Of a stretch of 64,000 bases of DNA, positions 1-11,530 are shown one piece after another. The DNA is from Anseranas semipalmata (lineage: Eukaryota; Chordata; Aves; Anseriformes; Anseranatidae): the NCBI GenBank assembly GCA_013399115.1, contig VXAA01002199.1, positions 124,001 to 188,000 of the forward strand, written 5' to 3'. Positions within the stretch are counted from its first letter, which is position 1, and each line of letters starts with the position of its first letter. The notes under the pieces were generated by a model that saw nothing but the letters and a program-made list of their open reading frames with translations, was not told where the DNA came from and made no database searches. The position numbers and the translations under genes were made by a program.

Positions 1-1340
1 TGACAGAGAAGTGCTGGGCTCTGCCCAGCCCAAGTGTCTGCCTTGGAGGAACTGATCTCCCCACATCTGCGTGTTTTGGAAAGGTGCAGCTTGAGGAACG
101 ATAAGCACAACATGCTGCACACAGAGCAGGTCACAGACCCGAGTTTACTGAGCTTTTGCTGTGCCTTCCCCCATCTACCACCTGGAAAAGCCACACCAGC
201 GGGAGGCAGCGTGTGCTGCTCTGACCTGAGACACACCAGCACCACACAGCCGCCTCGGGGTGTCATGCCCCTCCGCCATGTTGGCGCTGTCCCGCGCATG
301 GCACCCTGGCAGTAACATCCCTCTCTTCAAGCTCTATTGCAAAGCTTCCCCAGTAAACAAGTGAACAGTGTCAGAGTGCAGCCAGAAAACCTCTGGAGCT
401 GCAGGAGCAAAATGCACCTGCTCAGTCCCGGCTCGCTGCTGCCCTGAAGACGTGCGGGTCAGGTGCTGGTGCAGCGCGGGCGCGAAGCCTCCCCAGGGCC
501 CCACGGCAGCCCTGGCAGGAGCACGTCGAGGCTGGAGGAAGGAACCAGCGCCGCTCCGCTGCCAACAGAAGGGTGTTGTAGCAGTTGCCCCAGTGAAAAC
601 AAGATCAGGCGTTTTAGTGCGGTGTTAACAGCTATGTTAAAATCCTCACACTTTCCAACAAAAGAAAGGCCCTCAGAGAAACCCAAACAAACACTCACAC
701 AAGCAACACTGGAAGTTGGCTTGAGTTACAAACACAGGAAATTAAATACAAAACCGTGTTACAATAGCACAGAGGATCTGACTTAAAACAAACCAGACAA
801 GAGCATGCACTGTACAGATTGCCGTATTTTCCCTACCCCCACTCCCAAAGGGATTGTCTATAAATACACACATGCAGTGTATGTGTGTATATACATGTAT
901 GCACATACACACGTACATGCACACACAATTTCTATCACATTAAATAAAACAGTAGAATTAAAATGATACAGTAGCTTTTCTCTGCACCGAGATTACACAG
1001 TGTACATGTGCAAGAAGGAGCTTTAGTCAGGACAGCAAATACCACATGGTTAGGAGTAAAAGCTTGTTTGTTTTATTTTCTTTCTTAAAGTGAGATCCTT
1101 GCAAAGCTTCTGTCTACGGCACAATTTCACAACAAACGAAGGTGCAACCAAGAGCAGTGTAAAGGTGAGAGCAAGGGCAAGAAGTACTTAAGGCAAGAAC
1201 CTTAAGTAGGTTTTATTCCTGAAGAAAACATAATATTTAATCTTCAGCTGCGATTGCATTAGCAGAAGACACCTTTACTGCAGCAGAAATTCACACTGAG
1301 GGTTACACCAGCATTGCCAGGAACGAAAACAGTCTCCTGA
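1..1340. other. Non-coding stretch, possible 3' UTR tail of an upstream gene
   Basis: No convincing coding exon was found on either strand. Positions 850-930 are an imperfect TG/CA-rich tract. A canonical AATAAA lies at 943-948 on the + strand. In human the gene next to SRP14 on this side is BMF, in the same orientation as SRP14, so this could be the end of a long BMF 3' UTR. That is inference from synteny only; no BMF coding sequence is visible. Confidence 0.25.
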
Positions 1341-1343
1341 TCG

Positions 1344-1510
1344 ATGAAGTCTGCTGGGCTCTACAGCCGGCCTCCTCAGGCGCCCTCTCCCACCCGACAC
1401 AGGGCGCTGCCGCTGGGCCAGGCCGCGCGCCCTCTGCAGCAGCCCCTCCGCCGCCGGCCGCCCACGGCCAGGCTGCCCGCGGGCGCCATGGGGCCCGTGA
1501 GGAGGGGAGC
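1344..1510. promoter_or_regulatory. Short CpG-dense patch
   Basis: About 17 CpG dinucleotides fall in roughly 160 bases of very GC-rich sequence, flanked by ordinary DNA. A Kozak-like GCGCCATGG sits near 1486, but the reading frame after it resembles no protein I know. It could be an orphan CpG island or a promoter of a non-coding transcript. Confidence 0.35.
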
Positions 1511-1789
1511 AGGCCTCAGGCTGACATGTCTCAACTTGTCCCTCTCTCTGGGCAAAGCCCTTCCCTTTGCCGCAGGTCTGTGTCTCGTGTCCTCGGTTCT
1601 AGGGTATGTGCTTGTTTTTTTCCTTTTATCTTCAGAACACTTGCAAAAGTATTTCAGATGAGAACTCTGTTATGTTTTCCTTTCCTTTATTACACTTTGC
1701 TACAGTTTGTCAATACTGGCTACCGGTGTTATTTGAGGCCACACTTAAAAAAAAAGTCCTTCCCGAGCTCTGAGCATTTATCTGAAGTT

Positions 1790-2050
1790 CTGCGTAAGGT
1801 CACATGTCTCCTCCAGCAGAAGGTCTTGCAAAGTTAAACAAAGTCCCCTCGCTTGCTCTGTCTGAGTAAATACAGACCATATTGGAGTAAATAAACAGCC
1901 AGGCAGCGTCCCAGACAATGGGCCTTGGCGATGAATTAATAAACTCTGCCTCTCGCATTAGCAGAGTGTGACTGGAACTGGCAGCGGGCCCTGGCGGGCC
2001 TCCAGAAACGATTATTACTAGACAGAGCCAAAGGAGACTTGGCACGGCGC
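1790..2050. promoter_or_regulatory. Candidate conserved non-coding element
   Basis: This is non-repetitive, non-coding sequence with closely spaced factor-like motifs: SOX-type ACAATGG at 1915-1921, homeodomain-type ATTAAT at 1935-1940 and GATTATTA at 2010-2017. Conservation cannot be tested here, so the call is inference from texture and motif density. Confidence 0.25.
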
Positions 2051-2799
2051 AGGGCCCACAGCTGGAGATTAGGTAACAGAGTCAATGCGCTCGCCGAGCT
2101 GCCAGGGCGTTGGTCACCCTGCCTGGAGAGAGGGTCAGGGCTGTGTTTTTGTAGCTCGTATTCACACAGGGTGCCTGTCTCCCAAACTCAAGCCACTCCA
2201 GTTTGCAACCCGCAGATCTGTTCTGTAGAATCAGAATTGTCATCTCAAACCGAGGCAGTCAACCGAAATGCCTGTCTGTGTAGACAACTGTGCACCATCC
2301 CTGCCCTGCCCACCAGCTGGAGACTCTGATGTCCTTGGGTCAAATGGTGCTTGGTAGTACTGCCAAGGGGACAGCCGGGCCAAGCAGCTGGGCAGTGCTA
2401 TTTGGAGCAAGGGAGCAAGATTTGCTTCTGTAAAGAAAAGCCTTGCTTCAGCTTGTCTTCTGAGCTGGGGGTTAAATCTAGAGGCAGGAGGTCTGCAGAG
2501 GAAGGAAAGTCCTCCCAGTGGCTTGCACTGGGGGTGGGCTGATACCTGTGGGAAGCCATTGCTAACCCATCTTCTTCCTGAGCTGGATAAAGGTTGTCAC
2601 TCAGACACATTAGTGAAGGAGGTGTAAATAAGAAGGGACTGTCAACAGCTGGTAAAACTCATCCCCCCGCTCCCACATCCAAAAAAATGGTGGCTGCATT
2701 GCTTTCATGGGCTATGGTGCAGCAACACCTGAGCTCTCTCCCAGAGCAGAAGAACCATCACCCCGGAGCCTAGAAGCCCAGAAGCCACACTGGATGAGT
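2051..2799. other. Intergenic, no feature seen
   Basis: Unique-looking sequence between the candidate regulatory block and the CR1 element. No coding exon, RNA gene or recognised repeat was seen. Confidence 0.5.
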
Positions 2800-3586
2800 G
2801 TTTCAGCAACTTCAGCACTCGGCTGAGGGTGGAAAGGCCTTGCAGAGAGATCTGGATAGACTGGAGAGCTGGGCAATCACCAACCGCATGAAGTTTAATA
2901 AGAGCAAGTGCCGCGTCCTGCACCTGGGACGGGGCAACCCTGGCTATACGTACAGACTGGGCAATGAGACGCTGGAGAGCAGCCCCGCAGAGAGGGATCT
3001 GGGGGTTGTGGTTGACAGCAAGTTGAATATGAGCCAGCAGTGTGCCCTGGCAGCCAGGAGGGCCAACCGTGTCCTGGGGTGCATCAAGCACGGCATTGCT
3101 AGCCGGTCGAGGGAAGTGATTGTCCCGCTCTACTCAGCGCTGGTGCGGCCTCACCTCGAGTACAGTGTGCAGTTCTGGGCACCACAGTACAAAAAGGATG
3201 TAAAACTGCTGGAGAGTGTCCAGAGGAGGGCGACGAAGGTGGTGAAGGGCCTAGAGGGGAAGACGTATGAGGAGCGGCTGAGGTCACTTGGCCTGTTCAG
3301 CCTGGAGAAGAGGAGGCTGAGGGGAGACCTCATCGCAGTCTACAACTTCCTTGCGAGGGGGAGTGGAGGGCCAGGCGCCGACCTATTCTCCTTAATCACC
3401 AGTGATAGAACCCGCGGCAATGGTGTCAAGCTGAGGCAGGGGAGGTTTAGGTTGGACATTAGGAAGAGGTTCTTCACTGAGAGGGTGGTTGCACACTGGA
3501 ACAGGCTCCCCAGTGAAGTAGTCACTGCACCAAGCCTGTCTGAATTTAAGAGGCGTTTGGACTGTGCACTTAGTCACATGGTCTAA
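2798..3586 (+). pseudogene. CR1 ORF2 fragment (C-terminal, 262 codons open)
   Basis: This is the coding remnant within the CR1 element. It lacks the endonuclease and the reverse-transcriptase catalytic core, so it cannot support retrotransposition. The first few residues after the nominal ATG probably belong to flanking DNA or the truncation joint. The frame matches CR1 ORF2 from about the [10 protein letters not shown] stretch to the native stop at 3584-3586. It is not a host gene. Confidence 0.85.
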
Positions 3587-3680
3587 AATTGTGGGTAGAC
3601 CTGTGCAGTGCCAGGAGTTGGACTCGATGATCCTTATGGGTCCCTTCCAACTCGGGATATTCTGTGATTCTGTGATTCAG
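2800..3680 (+). mobile_element. CR1 LINE, 5'-truncated, with 3' end
   Basis: The left boundary is approximate. An open frame from 2798 to 3586 translates as the C-terminal part of CR1 ORF2, downstream of the reverse-transcriptase core, with hallmark stretches such as [41 protein letters not shown] and [13 protein letters not shown]. After the stop comes the typical CR1 3' UTR (GGACTCGATGATCC, then CCCTTCCAACTC), and the element ends in tandem ATTCTGTG/GATTCTGTG units at 3658-3677. No frameshift or stop interrupts the 262 codons. CR1 copies are normally 5'-truncated, as here. The open frame and close match to the family suggest a relatively young insertion. Confidence 0.95.
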
Positions 3681-5930
3681 TAAGCAGGTTTATCAGCTGG
3701 GCTAACTCCAGCATGGACACCCTGCTGACACAGTTGTCCTGCTTCCAAGAGCTGAGCTACTTTCTGCACCCAGTGTTGCACTAGGCTTTGCAGATGCATT
3801 GGCTCATTTAGGCCTGCTTTTTGGATCTCTGACATGGGTCTGCCCATTGCCATGCACAGGCATGCCTGTGTTTGCAAGCAACATCCCCACAATAAGCTGT
3901 AAACATGTTAGCAGCATCAGATTGGCCTAGCACTTGTGTACTAGAGTATAGGTGGAAGGGGAAGTGATACCTACTCCCACTGTGAAGCATTTTGAGAAGT
4001 ATGAATGAAAAACTAGCTTTTTCAGTGTCTTCTGAAGAAGGGGGGCTGCATGCTAACCACTCTCATTCACAGTCTGAACTCAGTCCCAAAGGGCCCTGGA
4101 CCATTCCGGTGGCCCTAACTGCAGGAACATCTCTGTTTGCAGCCTGTGACTTTTACATTGCAATGACTGCAACCCTGGAAATGAAAAGCAGGAAGAAAAC
4201 AGGCTTTCTTAGTGCGATTATCATGAGTGGAACTACCTGGATTGCTTAAAAAATACACTTTACCAGATATATAGGGGTCAGTAAAGTTACCAATATGAAG
4301 AGAATTAAGTCTTTTATTTCACATGTATGCTATAGTAAATGGCAATACAAGCATTTCTCATCCTCATTTACTGCTGAATCCCAAACCTGTCCTGAACTGA
4401 ATGCCCCCAAAGAAAAACAATAATAGTTTCCAGCTCTGAATACTGCCTTTTGTCAATAGGTTTGAAAGCCCTTTACAATGGAGAGGAATCTCATTTTCTG
4501 TGTCTTTCCACACAGAGAAACGGTCACGGAGGCATAGCCTGAGCCCTGCTCTGCTCAGTGCCAGCTTGTTATCATGCCACATACACCACCTGGCTTCTGC
4601 TGGACACTGCTGTGCCCTCGCCACCCAGCGCCGTTCCTCAGAGGTTGAAATGCCAAATGCAACTTCGTGTGGACTTGTCACATAAACATTTGTTATCTAC
4701 AAATGAGATCACGAATGCACCTGGTGTCAGTAGGTGATTGTTGGGTCAAAAAGAGGAATATTTCAGTTAATGTTGACCAGGGCTAAGGTAAAATCGACTC
4801 CGCAGCCCTTTGCTTCTTCCCCAGACTCCCTCCTCCACAGCAAGTAAGCAGAGTTTTTCTTTCATAACAAGATTTTGAAGCAAAGAATTGCTTTCCATTA
4901 TCCAAGGAGCAGATTTTGTTCTTCTCCTTAAATCACCTTCAGCTTCGTGAGCATGGGCACTCCTTGCTGGTGCCTCTAACCATTGCCTGGAGAGAAAACC
5001 TCTGCGGAAAGTGAAATTCAGAAGAGCTAATAAAACATTTTCTGAAGGGTTTGAATCTCTCATTCCAAAGAAAACAAAGAGGTCGGCTGACCTTTCAACC
5101 TGACCCTTTTTTTTTTTTTCTAAGGCATTAAGAAAAACATTCTGCAAACAATGAGTGCTCGTGGTAATTGTCCCTCCCCTGTGCCCCAGTTCTTGCCAAA
5201 AGCAACATTTCAATGGCTATGGGGGGTGGAGGTTGAAAGCAAATGAGTGAGCAAGCAAATGCTGGCTTTCACACATCAGTGGCTGGCTACGCCCTGACCA
5301 CATCCAAGGAGGTTCAAGGTGAGGGAGTCAAGCTCTCAGACTGTTCCTCACTGAGTTTTAGAGTTGCAGGTATCCAAACTATTGCAGTCCAAGTATGGAA
5401 ATCTGTGTTGGAAGCATTCAGAAAGCCCAGTCAAAAGATAAGAAAACGGGTTACACAGCAGTAAAGTGGTGGTGAAGTGTAGTTTTTACTAACATCTCTT
5501 CAATTGACTACTGAATTCCACCTTCATTTCACATGCCACATCTACTCATCCCTCAACCTGTCGTGGTCATTTTCCTAGCATCACGGAAAGGCCTGGTTTG
5601 AAAACAATTTCATGTTAGAGAAAAAAAGTTCAGTTTTTATATGAGAAAAATCTTTTTGTACCATTTATCTCCATCGTTTTCCAGCACTAGGACCTGCCGT
5701 GGATCCTGCTGTGACATGTTTCCAGCTGCAAAAGGAATCAAAAGATTTAGGATTGAGTTCCCTCCTGATTCTGGAACATGTTCCACTGTGCAATCTTTTG
5801 TAATATCTCTCTGCAATAAAAGCACTAATGCTCTCCAAGAGGCCTCCCCCTTTCACTTTCCTCATAAGAGGTGATGACAAGCTCCCAGCCCAATTGTCTA
5901 CACACATCCTTTACTTCAGGGAGCCAGACA
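3681..5930. other. Intergenic, no feature seen
   Basis: No exon with acceptable splice sites and coding character was found. Short open frames here are unsupported. A poly-T run lies near 5108-5120. Confidence 0.5.
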
Positions 5931-5934
5931 TTTA

Positions 5935-6040
5935 GCTACCTTTCCTGATTCTGACACTAACCTGTACTCTGGTCCTGGGCAAATTGCTAAAGCTCTCCCC
6001 ACCCGTACAAAATTTTTGTAAAAATCCCTCCTTGGTAATA
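5935..6040 (+). repeat. MIR-like SINE relic
   Basis: A loose match to the MIR core in sense orientation: TTCCTGATTCTGACACT, then GGTCCTGGGCAAATTGCT, then an imperfect GTAAAA segment. It is highly diverged, with ends uncertain by tens of bases. Confidence 0.45.
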
Positions 6041-6214
6041 CTGGAGCAGCAGTGCTAGTGCTGCTGGGAGATGGTTGTAGGCAGGGGGTCTTTCAGCTGT
6101 CTTCAGGACTCTGCTGCCAGAAAAGGAGATCTGCCTATGCCAGGTCTCATCTTGCTAACTCCAGGGCAGCTGAATCAGTTTTGTAAAAGCACACTGGTAT
6201 TGTCAAGGTCCTGC

Positions 6215-6310
6215 CTTTGAACGTGTTTCTCCAGCTGTAAAATGTGGATGGAAACATTGAGCCAGCTCTGTAAAGGTCTGCTGAGATTTAAGCTATGTTG
6301 GCATTCTCTT
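6215..6310 (+). repeat. MIR-like SINE relic, second fragment
   Basis: The stretch TTTCTCCAGCTGTAAAATG, followed by GTAAAGGTCTGCTGAGATTTA, resembles the MIR segment after the core. It may belong with the 5.94 kb fragment if an insertion separated them, or be an independent copy. Confidence 0.4.
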
Positions 6311-6319
6311 CTTCAGTGT

Positions 6320-7900
6320 CAGTGGAGCTGGCAAACACAAGGAGAGAGCAGAACGGTTTCTGCTTTTCTTTGAACCGTACAGTAAAACCCGCAACCCTGA
6401 GAACAGACCTCGTAATTCCCAACAAGCACACAAGTGGGTTTAGGTGCTAGCGTGGGAGGGAAAGGAGAGGTTCAGGGGGTTATGTAAACAGTGCATCCAG
6501 AATCTTTTTGTTACCCTTCAGATTTACTTCTACTCTTCAGTAGGACTTTGTACAGCAAAGTACAATTTTGTGGCTCTTCTTCAAGACCATTAACTCAATA
6601 TAAAAATATCAGCACTGTTTTTATTATCTGAAAAAAAGAACTCAGAGCTGAGTTTCTGTGAGCAATGCTCAGTTCATTAAACAATGACTCAGACTAGGTT
6701 TTGTGGTGGAGGATTCAGCTTTTCCCTGGCGGTGGGATCAAGATGTCCTGTTTCCATGATAATCTACCTTTCATCTCCCTCACATTGCAAAACTTGTTTT
6801 TACCTTGATCCCACACAAACCCATTGGTTACTTGCTTTTGTTATTGTAAATTATTTACTTTAGAAATGCTGAATCATGACACTGAGGTTAGAGAAAATTT
6901 TATTTGTATTTAAAGTCAGAATTGTTCCCACATCATCTGAAGATTCCCGGACTATTATTTTTGCGTGTCCTTATGTTTCATGTTTTGAAAAAGTTCAAGT
7001 GGCATTTGGTTTGGCCCTCCGCAGAGAGGTGACTTTTACCCTGGAGATACTCAATCCCAGCAAACGATGCCTGCTGACCTATGTGGGAGGTACCCTGCCC
7101 AGGCAGTGGAGCTGGCGTCCCTCAGGCGAGCGACTCCAGCACGTGCCCGCCTGCTCTGCGGCTGGCCGGCCTCCTCCAAGCCCACCAAGGCCCAGCACCA
7201 TCCAAAGCTGGCTACGCCTGCATGGGCCTGCACTGTTCATGAATGGCAGGGCAGATTGCAGCTCCGAGAAGCGCTCTAGAGTCTGCATGAGTAACACGGC
7301 CTGGCCCAGCCCCGTCCCCAGGGTGCCTCTCTGTGAGCCGAACTGGAGCCCACCGAGCAGCCTGGAAGCACAGGTGAATTGTGGCCAAGGCCTCAGTATG
7401 GTTATTGCCCACTGCGACCATCAGTGCAAGGGCAACCTCTCCCCCATCTCCTCGCCATAAGTTATGTCCTGGTGACTGGATCACACCTGCTGTAACTCTG
7501 TGGATAAAAACTTGTTTGAGACCAATATCTTTTTTTTTTTTTTTTCCAATTTCTTTAGGTTCTTATGAATACAAAGATAAGGTGCAGCAAAGCAGGTGTA
7601 AGAGAGTGCACATCTGAAAAAGCTGTAATTTACATCTTGCTTTGTTATGCCCACCCACAGGTGCATGTTTTACCACCCTGCCTACTGCCTATGAGATGGC
7701 TGCAAAGTCAGCACTGCTTGGAGAGTAAGCAGAGTGGGAAGATGCCAGGCGGGATGCCTATGCCGATGACTCCTTCCAGAGGCCAACTGAACCTGAATCG
7801 GTTAATCCCTTTTTTTCCTGTGCATTAGACATAGACTTCTTTTACATTACTACTGATGGTTGAATTTCACGTTTTAGCAGCTTTCTTCTTCTGAAGATGT
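6320..7900. other. Intergenic, no feature seen
   Basis: A moderately GC-rich stretch at 7080-7460 gives overlapping open frames on both strands, none resembling a known protein. A poly-T run lies at 7530-7546. Confidence 0.45.
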
Positions 7901-7924
7901 CAGCAGTGCTCTGTAATTGTAGAT

Positions 7925-8045
7925 TATGTAAACCTCAGCACACTTTTAAGATAGGTTTTATCTGCCCATTTTACAGAAGGGCTAGGTGAAGACAGGCAGC
8001 TGTAAGCAGATATGTGCCAAGCTGTGTCACAGACAGGGATAAAAA
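7925..8045 (-). repeat. MIR-like SINE relic, antisense
   Basis: The order CCTCAGCACACTTTTAAGAT, TCTGCCCATTTTACAGA, then GTGTCACAGACAGG follows the reverse complement of MIR (the CCCATTTTACAGATG block, then the GGTCACACAGCAAGT block). The match to family memory is good, though the copy is old. Confidence 0.6.
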
Positions 8046-8059
8046 ACCATTTTCCTCTC

Positions 8060-8815
8060 TGTTTCTGCAAGGAGATGTTGTCTGTTTAATCCAGACAACA
8101 GTGCTGGGGGACAGGGTTTCTCAGCAGGACAGCATGACTTGTTTGTATGTGAGAGCCCAAGCTGAAGACCAAATGCATGCTGAAGTGCTTCTGACCTTTC
8201 CAGTGGCAGAGGAAAGTAACTATTTCATGTGCAAGTTGCCCTGCATTTTACAGCCCTTCCCGTACTGCCATGACCTCACTCCTTCATGAATGGGCTCTCA
8301 GGTAGTGTTAGCCTGCTTACAGGCACAGCTATACCACAGGTGCTAATGTAAATCAGGCTTAAGGAGGAATGCTAGAGTCCAGAGCTCTGAATTGCTTCAG
8401 GACAATGTCATGCAACCACAGACTTCAGTTCTCCGAGGCTTTATTAAGACACCATGCACGCGGTTGATGCTTGCTCCTGCCCTGTGTGTGAGTCTTTGCC
8501 AGGCTGTTGGGGAGTTGCGCGTGTGCTGAGAGGCAGGCAGAGCTCCTCACCACGGCTGCCCTCTGCAGCGGCTGCAAGGGGCAGAATCGGATGCCAAAAC
8601 GCTGCAAATGGGAGATTTTGAAGCAATGCAGGACTCAGGGAGAGAGCGCAGGACCCGTGAAGCAGGAACCTTTGGGTCCCGTGTTAGCACTAGAAACTTG
8701 CCAGAAAAGGGACAATTATAGGAGTACAATCAGAGAACTGTATTCTCTGGCTGTTTCCATGGAGTGTTCCCCCTTCCCAGCTGTGCTGGGGTGGAGGTGA
8801 ATTTCCAGTGCAGCG
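8060..8815. other. Intergenic, no feature seen
   Basis: No exon, RNA gene or recognised repeat was seen. Short open frames on both strands lack coding character. Confidence 0.45.
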
Positions 8816-8819
8816 GGAG

Positions 8820-9130
8820 CACTAACAAGTTAATGTTTAACATTATTATTACCTCATCTTCCAGAGGCTCCTTCTAAACATAACAATTGACGACAGGCTC
8901 CTGATAGTTTGGAGGAGACCGACCTCAGCCCTAAGACTATGATGAATATGATTTCCCTTCCCCCTCTGTTTTGATTTTCTGCTCTGTTACTCCAGAGCAT
9001 TGGCTGGCCATGACCCCTGGCTGCTTTTTCTGTAATTACCAGCTCCTGCCAGATTTACTGTGGAAGTTAATGTCTGTTCCAGCCAAGTCAGCCCCACTGT
9101 TATATTGTACGAGACAGTAACCCCTTCATT
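8820..9130. promoter_or_regulatory. Candidate conserved non-coding element with HNF1-like site
   Basis: GTTAATGTTTAAC at 8829-8841 differs from the HNF1 palindrome GTTAATNATTAAC at one position. Further AT-core homeodomain-type sites (TGTAATTACC near 9030) lie in otherwise unique, non-coding sequence. Function is inference; conservation was not testable. Confidence 0.25.
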
Positions 9131-11180
9131 ACAGGCAGAGCTTGAACAAAACAAAACAAAGAATCAGGAAAAGGGTTTCTAAAGGCCTTGTGGAAGGCCT
9201 TATGTGCTTGCCACGGGTGCTGAATTAACATTAGCACTTTCATTACGTAGAAGCATGCCACAAAATCTTCCTCAAGGTCTTTCAAATCCTGCAGAGCACG
9301 TGGGGTGCCTGGTGAGGAAAGAACAAGAAAGCAACAAACTCTAAGGCTTTGTTTTCAGTCCACTATGCTCCTCTGGGACTTTTCTTCAGAGTCTGTGCAT
9401 GGTCTGGAGGGACTTTCTTTAATAAATTAGCCTTCTGAGTTTTAATGTTACCCTTAAATTTGGAAGGATTTTTTTTTGTCAGACGTTGTTTTTGCAAGCA
9501 ATTTTTTGCATGCTCAAATGAAGCTTGCTAAAAAAGGGCAAGATTCAAACTCGGATATCCAGCAAAGGTACATGTCTCAGCTTAGGTCTAGCCATCAGAA
9601 ACACTTTGTCTTGCATTCATGAATTCTGCCTGAGGTTCAACTGATCAGAGCAGCTCATGTAACATTCATTACAACAGTGCACAGAGTATTTTAAAGGTTT
9701 GTAGAAGATGAAGCACACTTGATATTAGCCAAGGGCTAAATACAGTTAAAATAAAGACCAGATTCTCATCAAAATTATATTGAGCTACCTCTGGAATAAT
9801 TCCATCTAAGCCATTGGAACTCTGGGGTGCAAATCCTGTTCATAGGGTCATGATAAGTAGCCCTGGTATTGCGTGCACCACACGAGCAGAAGTGTCCACA
9901 ACAGCAGTGAGTAATGTTAGAAGTTTCTACTCTAGACACAGCTGGAAGATAATCACAAGGAATCAAAGAGATCGCTTAAGTACTAGCCTGTGGCTGTGAC
10001 CTGTTACCACAGATGGGAAGATACTACAAATAGACCAAGTGGGCTTGAGTAACACATCTGCAGCAAATTCTCCTCTAGGGCTCCCCTATTTCTGTCCAAG
10101 ATTTTGCAGACAGATGCACACTAAGTGCATGGTGTAATACATGCAGAGTAAGTCAGGTGCTTCCAGGAAGCACCAGATGTACTGCATGTGCCCTGTAAAG
10201 TTATTCTTTGCATTTTAGATATCCTGATATGGATGATAGGGCAGTACACCCAGTAGATCTGTGCATCGGACTTTCTTCATGTGTTTTTTTTAGCAAGGTG
10301 CATGGGCACAATAGCACGAGTTGGGGTACTGCCTGTCTCAGGCACCCTGGAGTGCTTCCTGTGCACCTGTCTGAGACTCTGAGATGTGCTGCAGCAGCAT
10401 AGCAGGGGACTTTTGACCTGATAGGCCAACTAGATATTTGGACAAACATGAGAAATCTATAAAGTTAAAAAAAGAATCCCAAAAGATCCAACTGGAGATA
10501 TTTATGTGTGGAAAAAGAGGACATGTCTGAAAATGTTAGATGTATGGATAGCGCTAGTCTTCACCACAACTTAAATCTGTGGTTCATGGTGGATAAACTG
10601 CTGTTAAGGAAAAAACAGCTCTCCCTTCTTCACCAAGGCCATCAGAGACAACTTGAGAGCCTGTGGGGCTGCAAGCAGCATGGAGAGCCTGACTGCTTGG
10701 AAGGAGAAGCTGTCTGTATGCCTGTGTCCATTGTGGAAGCTGGGACTAGGCACCTGCCAGCACAGTGGGGCTGGAAGTAGCAGTTTGACAACTGGGGACT
10801 TGCACACAACCCAGCTTTCAGATAAAAGACTCTGGGGCCAGCCAGCATGACTGCCCCACCGCTGACTTTTGACATGCAAATTTGACAAGAGCCCCTCTGT
10901 ATCATTGTCCTGGCAGTAAGGATGCCGGCTTGTTCTGGGTTGTGTGTTTTTCTGCACATGTGGGGAACAGGGAGGGAACCTGTCTGTCCAGGTGATGTTT
11001 ATTATGGACGACAAAACACAGATGAGAGCAAACACAGAGCAGCCCTAACAAAGGGAGGGGGAGGTAAGGGGCACTCTGATGTCATCCGCAGCACTCTGGC
11101 CCCAGTCCTGGCCCAAAAATGTGAGGAAACTCACCCACCAGGCCCACTAAATCCCGGTGCAGAGTAGGGACAGCAAAGGG
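9131..11180. other. Intergenic, no feature seen
   Basis: Short open frames on both strands have no recognisable domain and no supporting splice structure. No recognised repeat was seen. Confidence 0.45.
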
Positions 11181-11189
11181 GACCCTGCA

Positions 11190-11530
11190 GGGGCCTCTCG
11201 GTGACGAGCAGCCCTCTCGACTCTTTTCTAGTGCGTGAGACAACACAGTGGCCTGTCACGCAAGGCGGGGACGTGTCTGGCAGGCCGGCCCTGCGAGAGG
11301 CAGGGGTTGTGGCAGGANTCCTCCGCCCCGGCCACGCAGCCTCGCCGTGCGGCGCACGTGCGCATGAGGAATTTATTATCCTCGCAGCGGGGAGGTGTGA
11401 GATGGGAGTCAGGGCCAGCAGGAGTGCTGGCACCGGCTTCGTGCTCGGCCTGCAAGATGCAGGGCTCGGGGTGGGCGCTGCGGAGGAGCGCTCTGTCACC
11501 TGGGCACCCCGGCAGGACCTGGCAAGGGCC
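11190..11530. promoter_or_regulatory. CpG-dense patch (candidate orphan CpG island)
   Basis: The first 235 bases contain about 20 CpGs, and density stays high to about 11,520. One unresolved base lies at 11,318. The nearest coding exon seen in the window is about 27 kb away, so this is either an enhancer-type orphan island or the promoter of an untranslated transcript. Confidence 0.4.

Noticed and set aside
6876..7460. 194-codon open frame on the + strand
   Set aside because: Overlapping frames on both strands in GC-rich DNA, and no similarity to known proteins.
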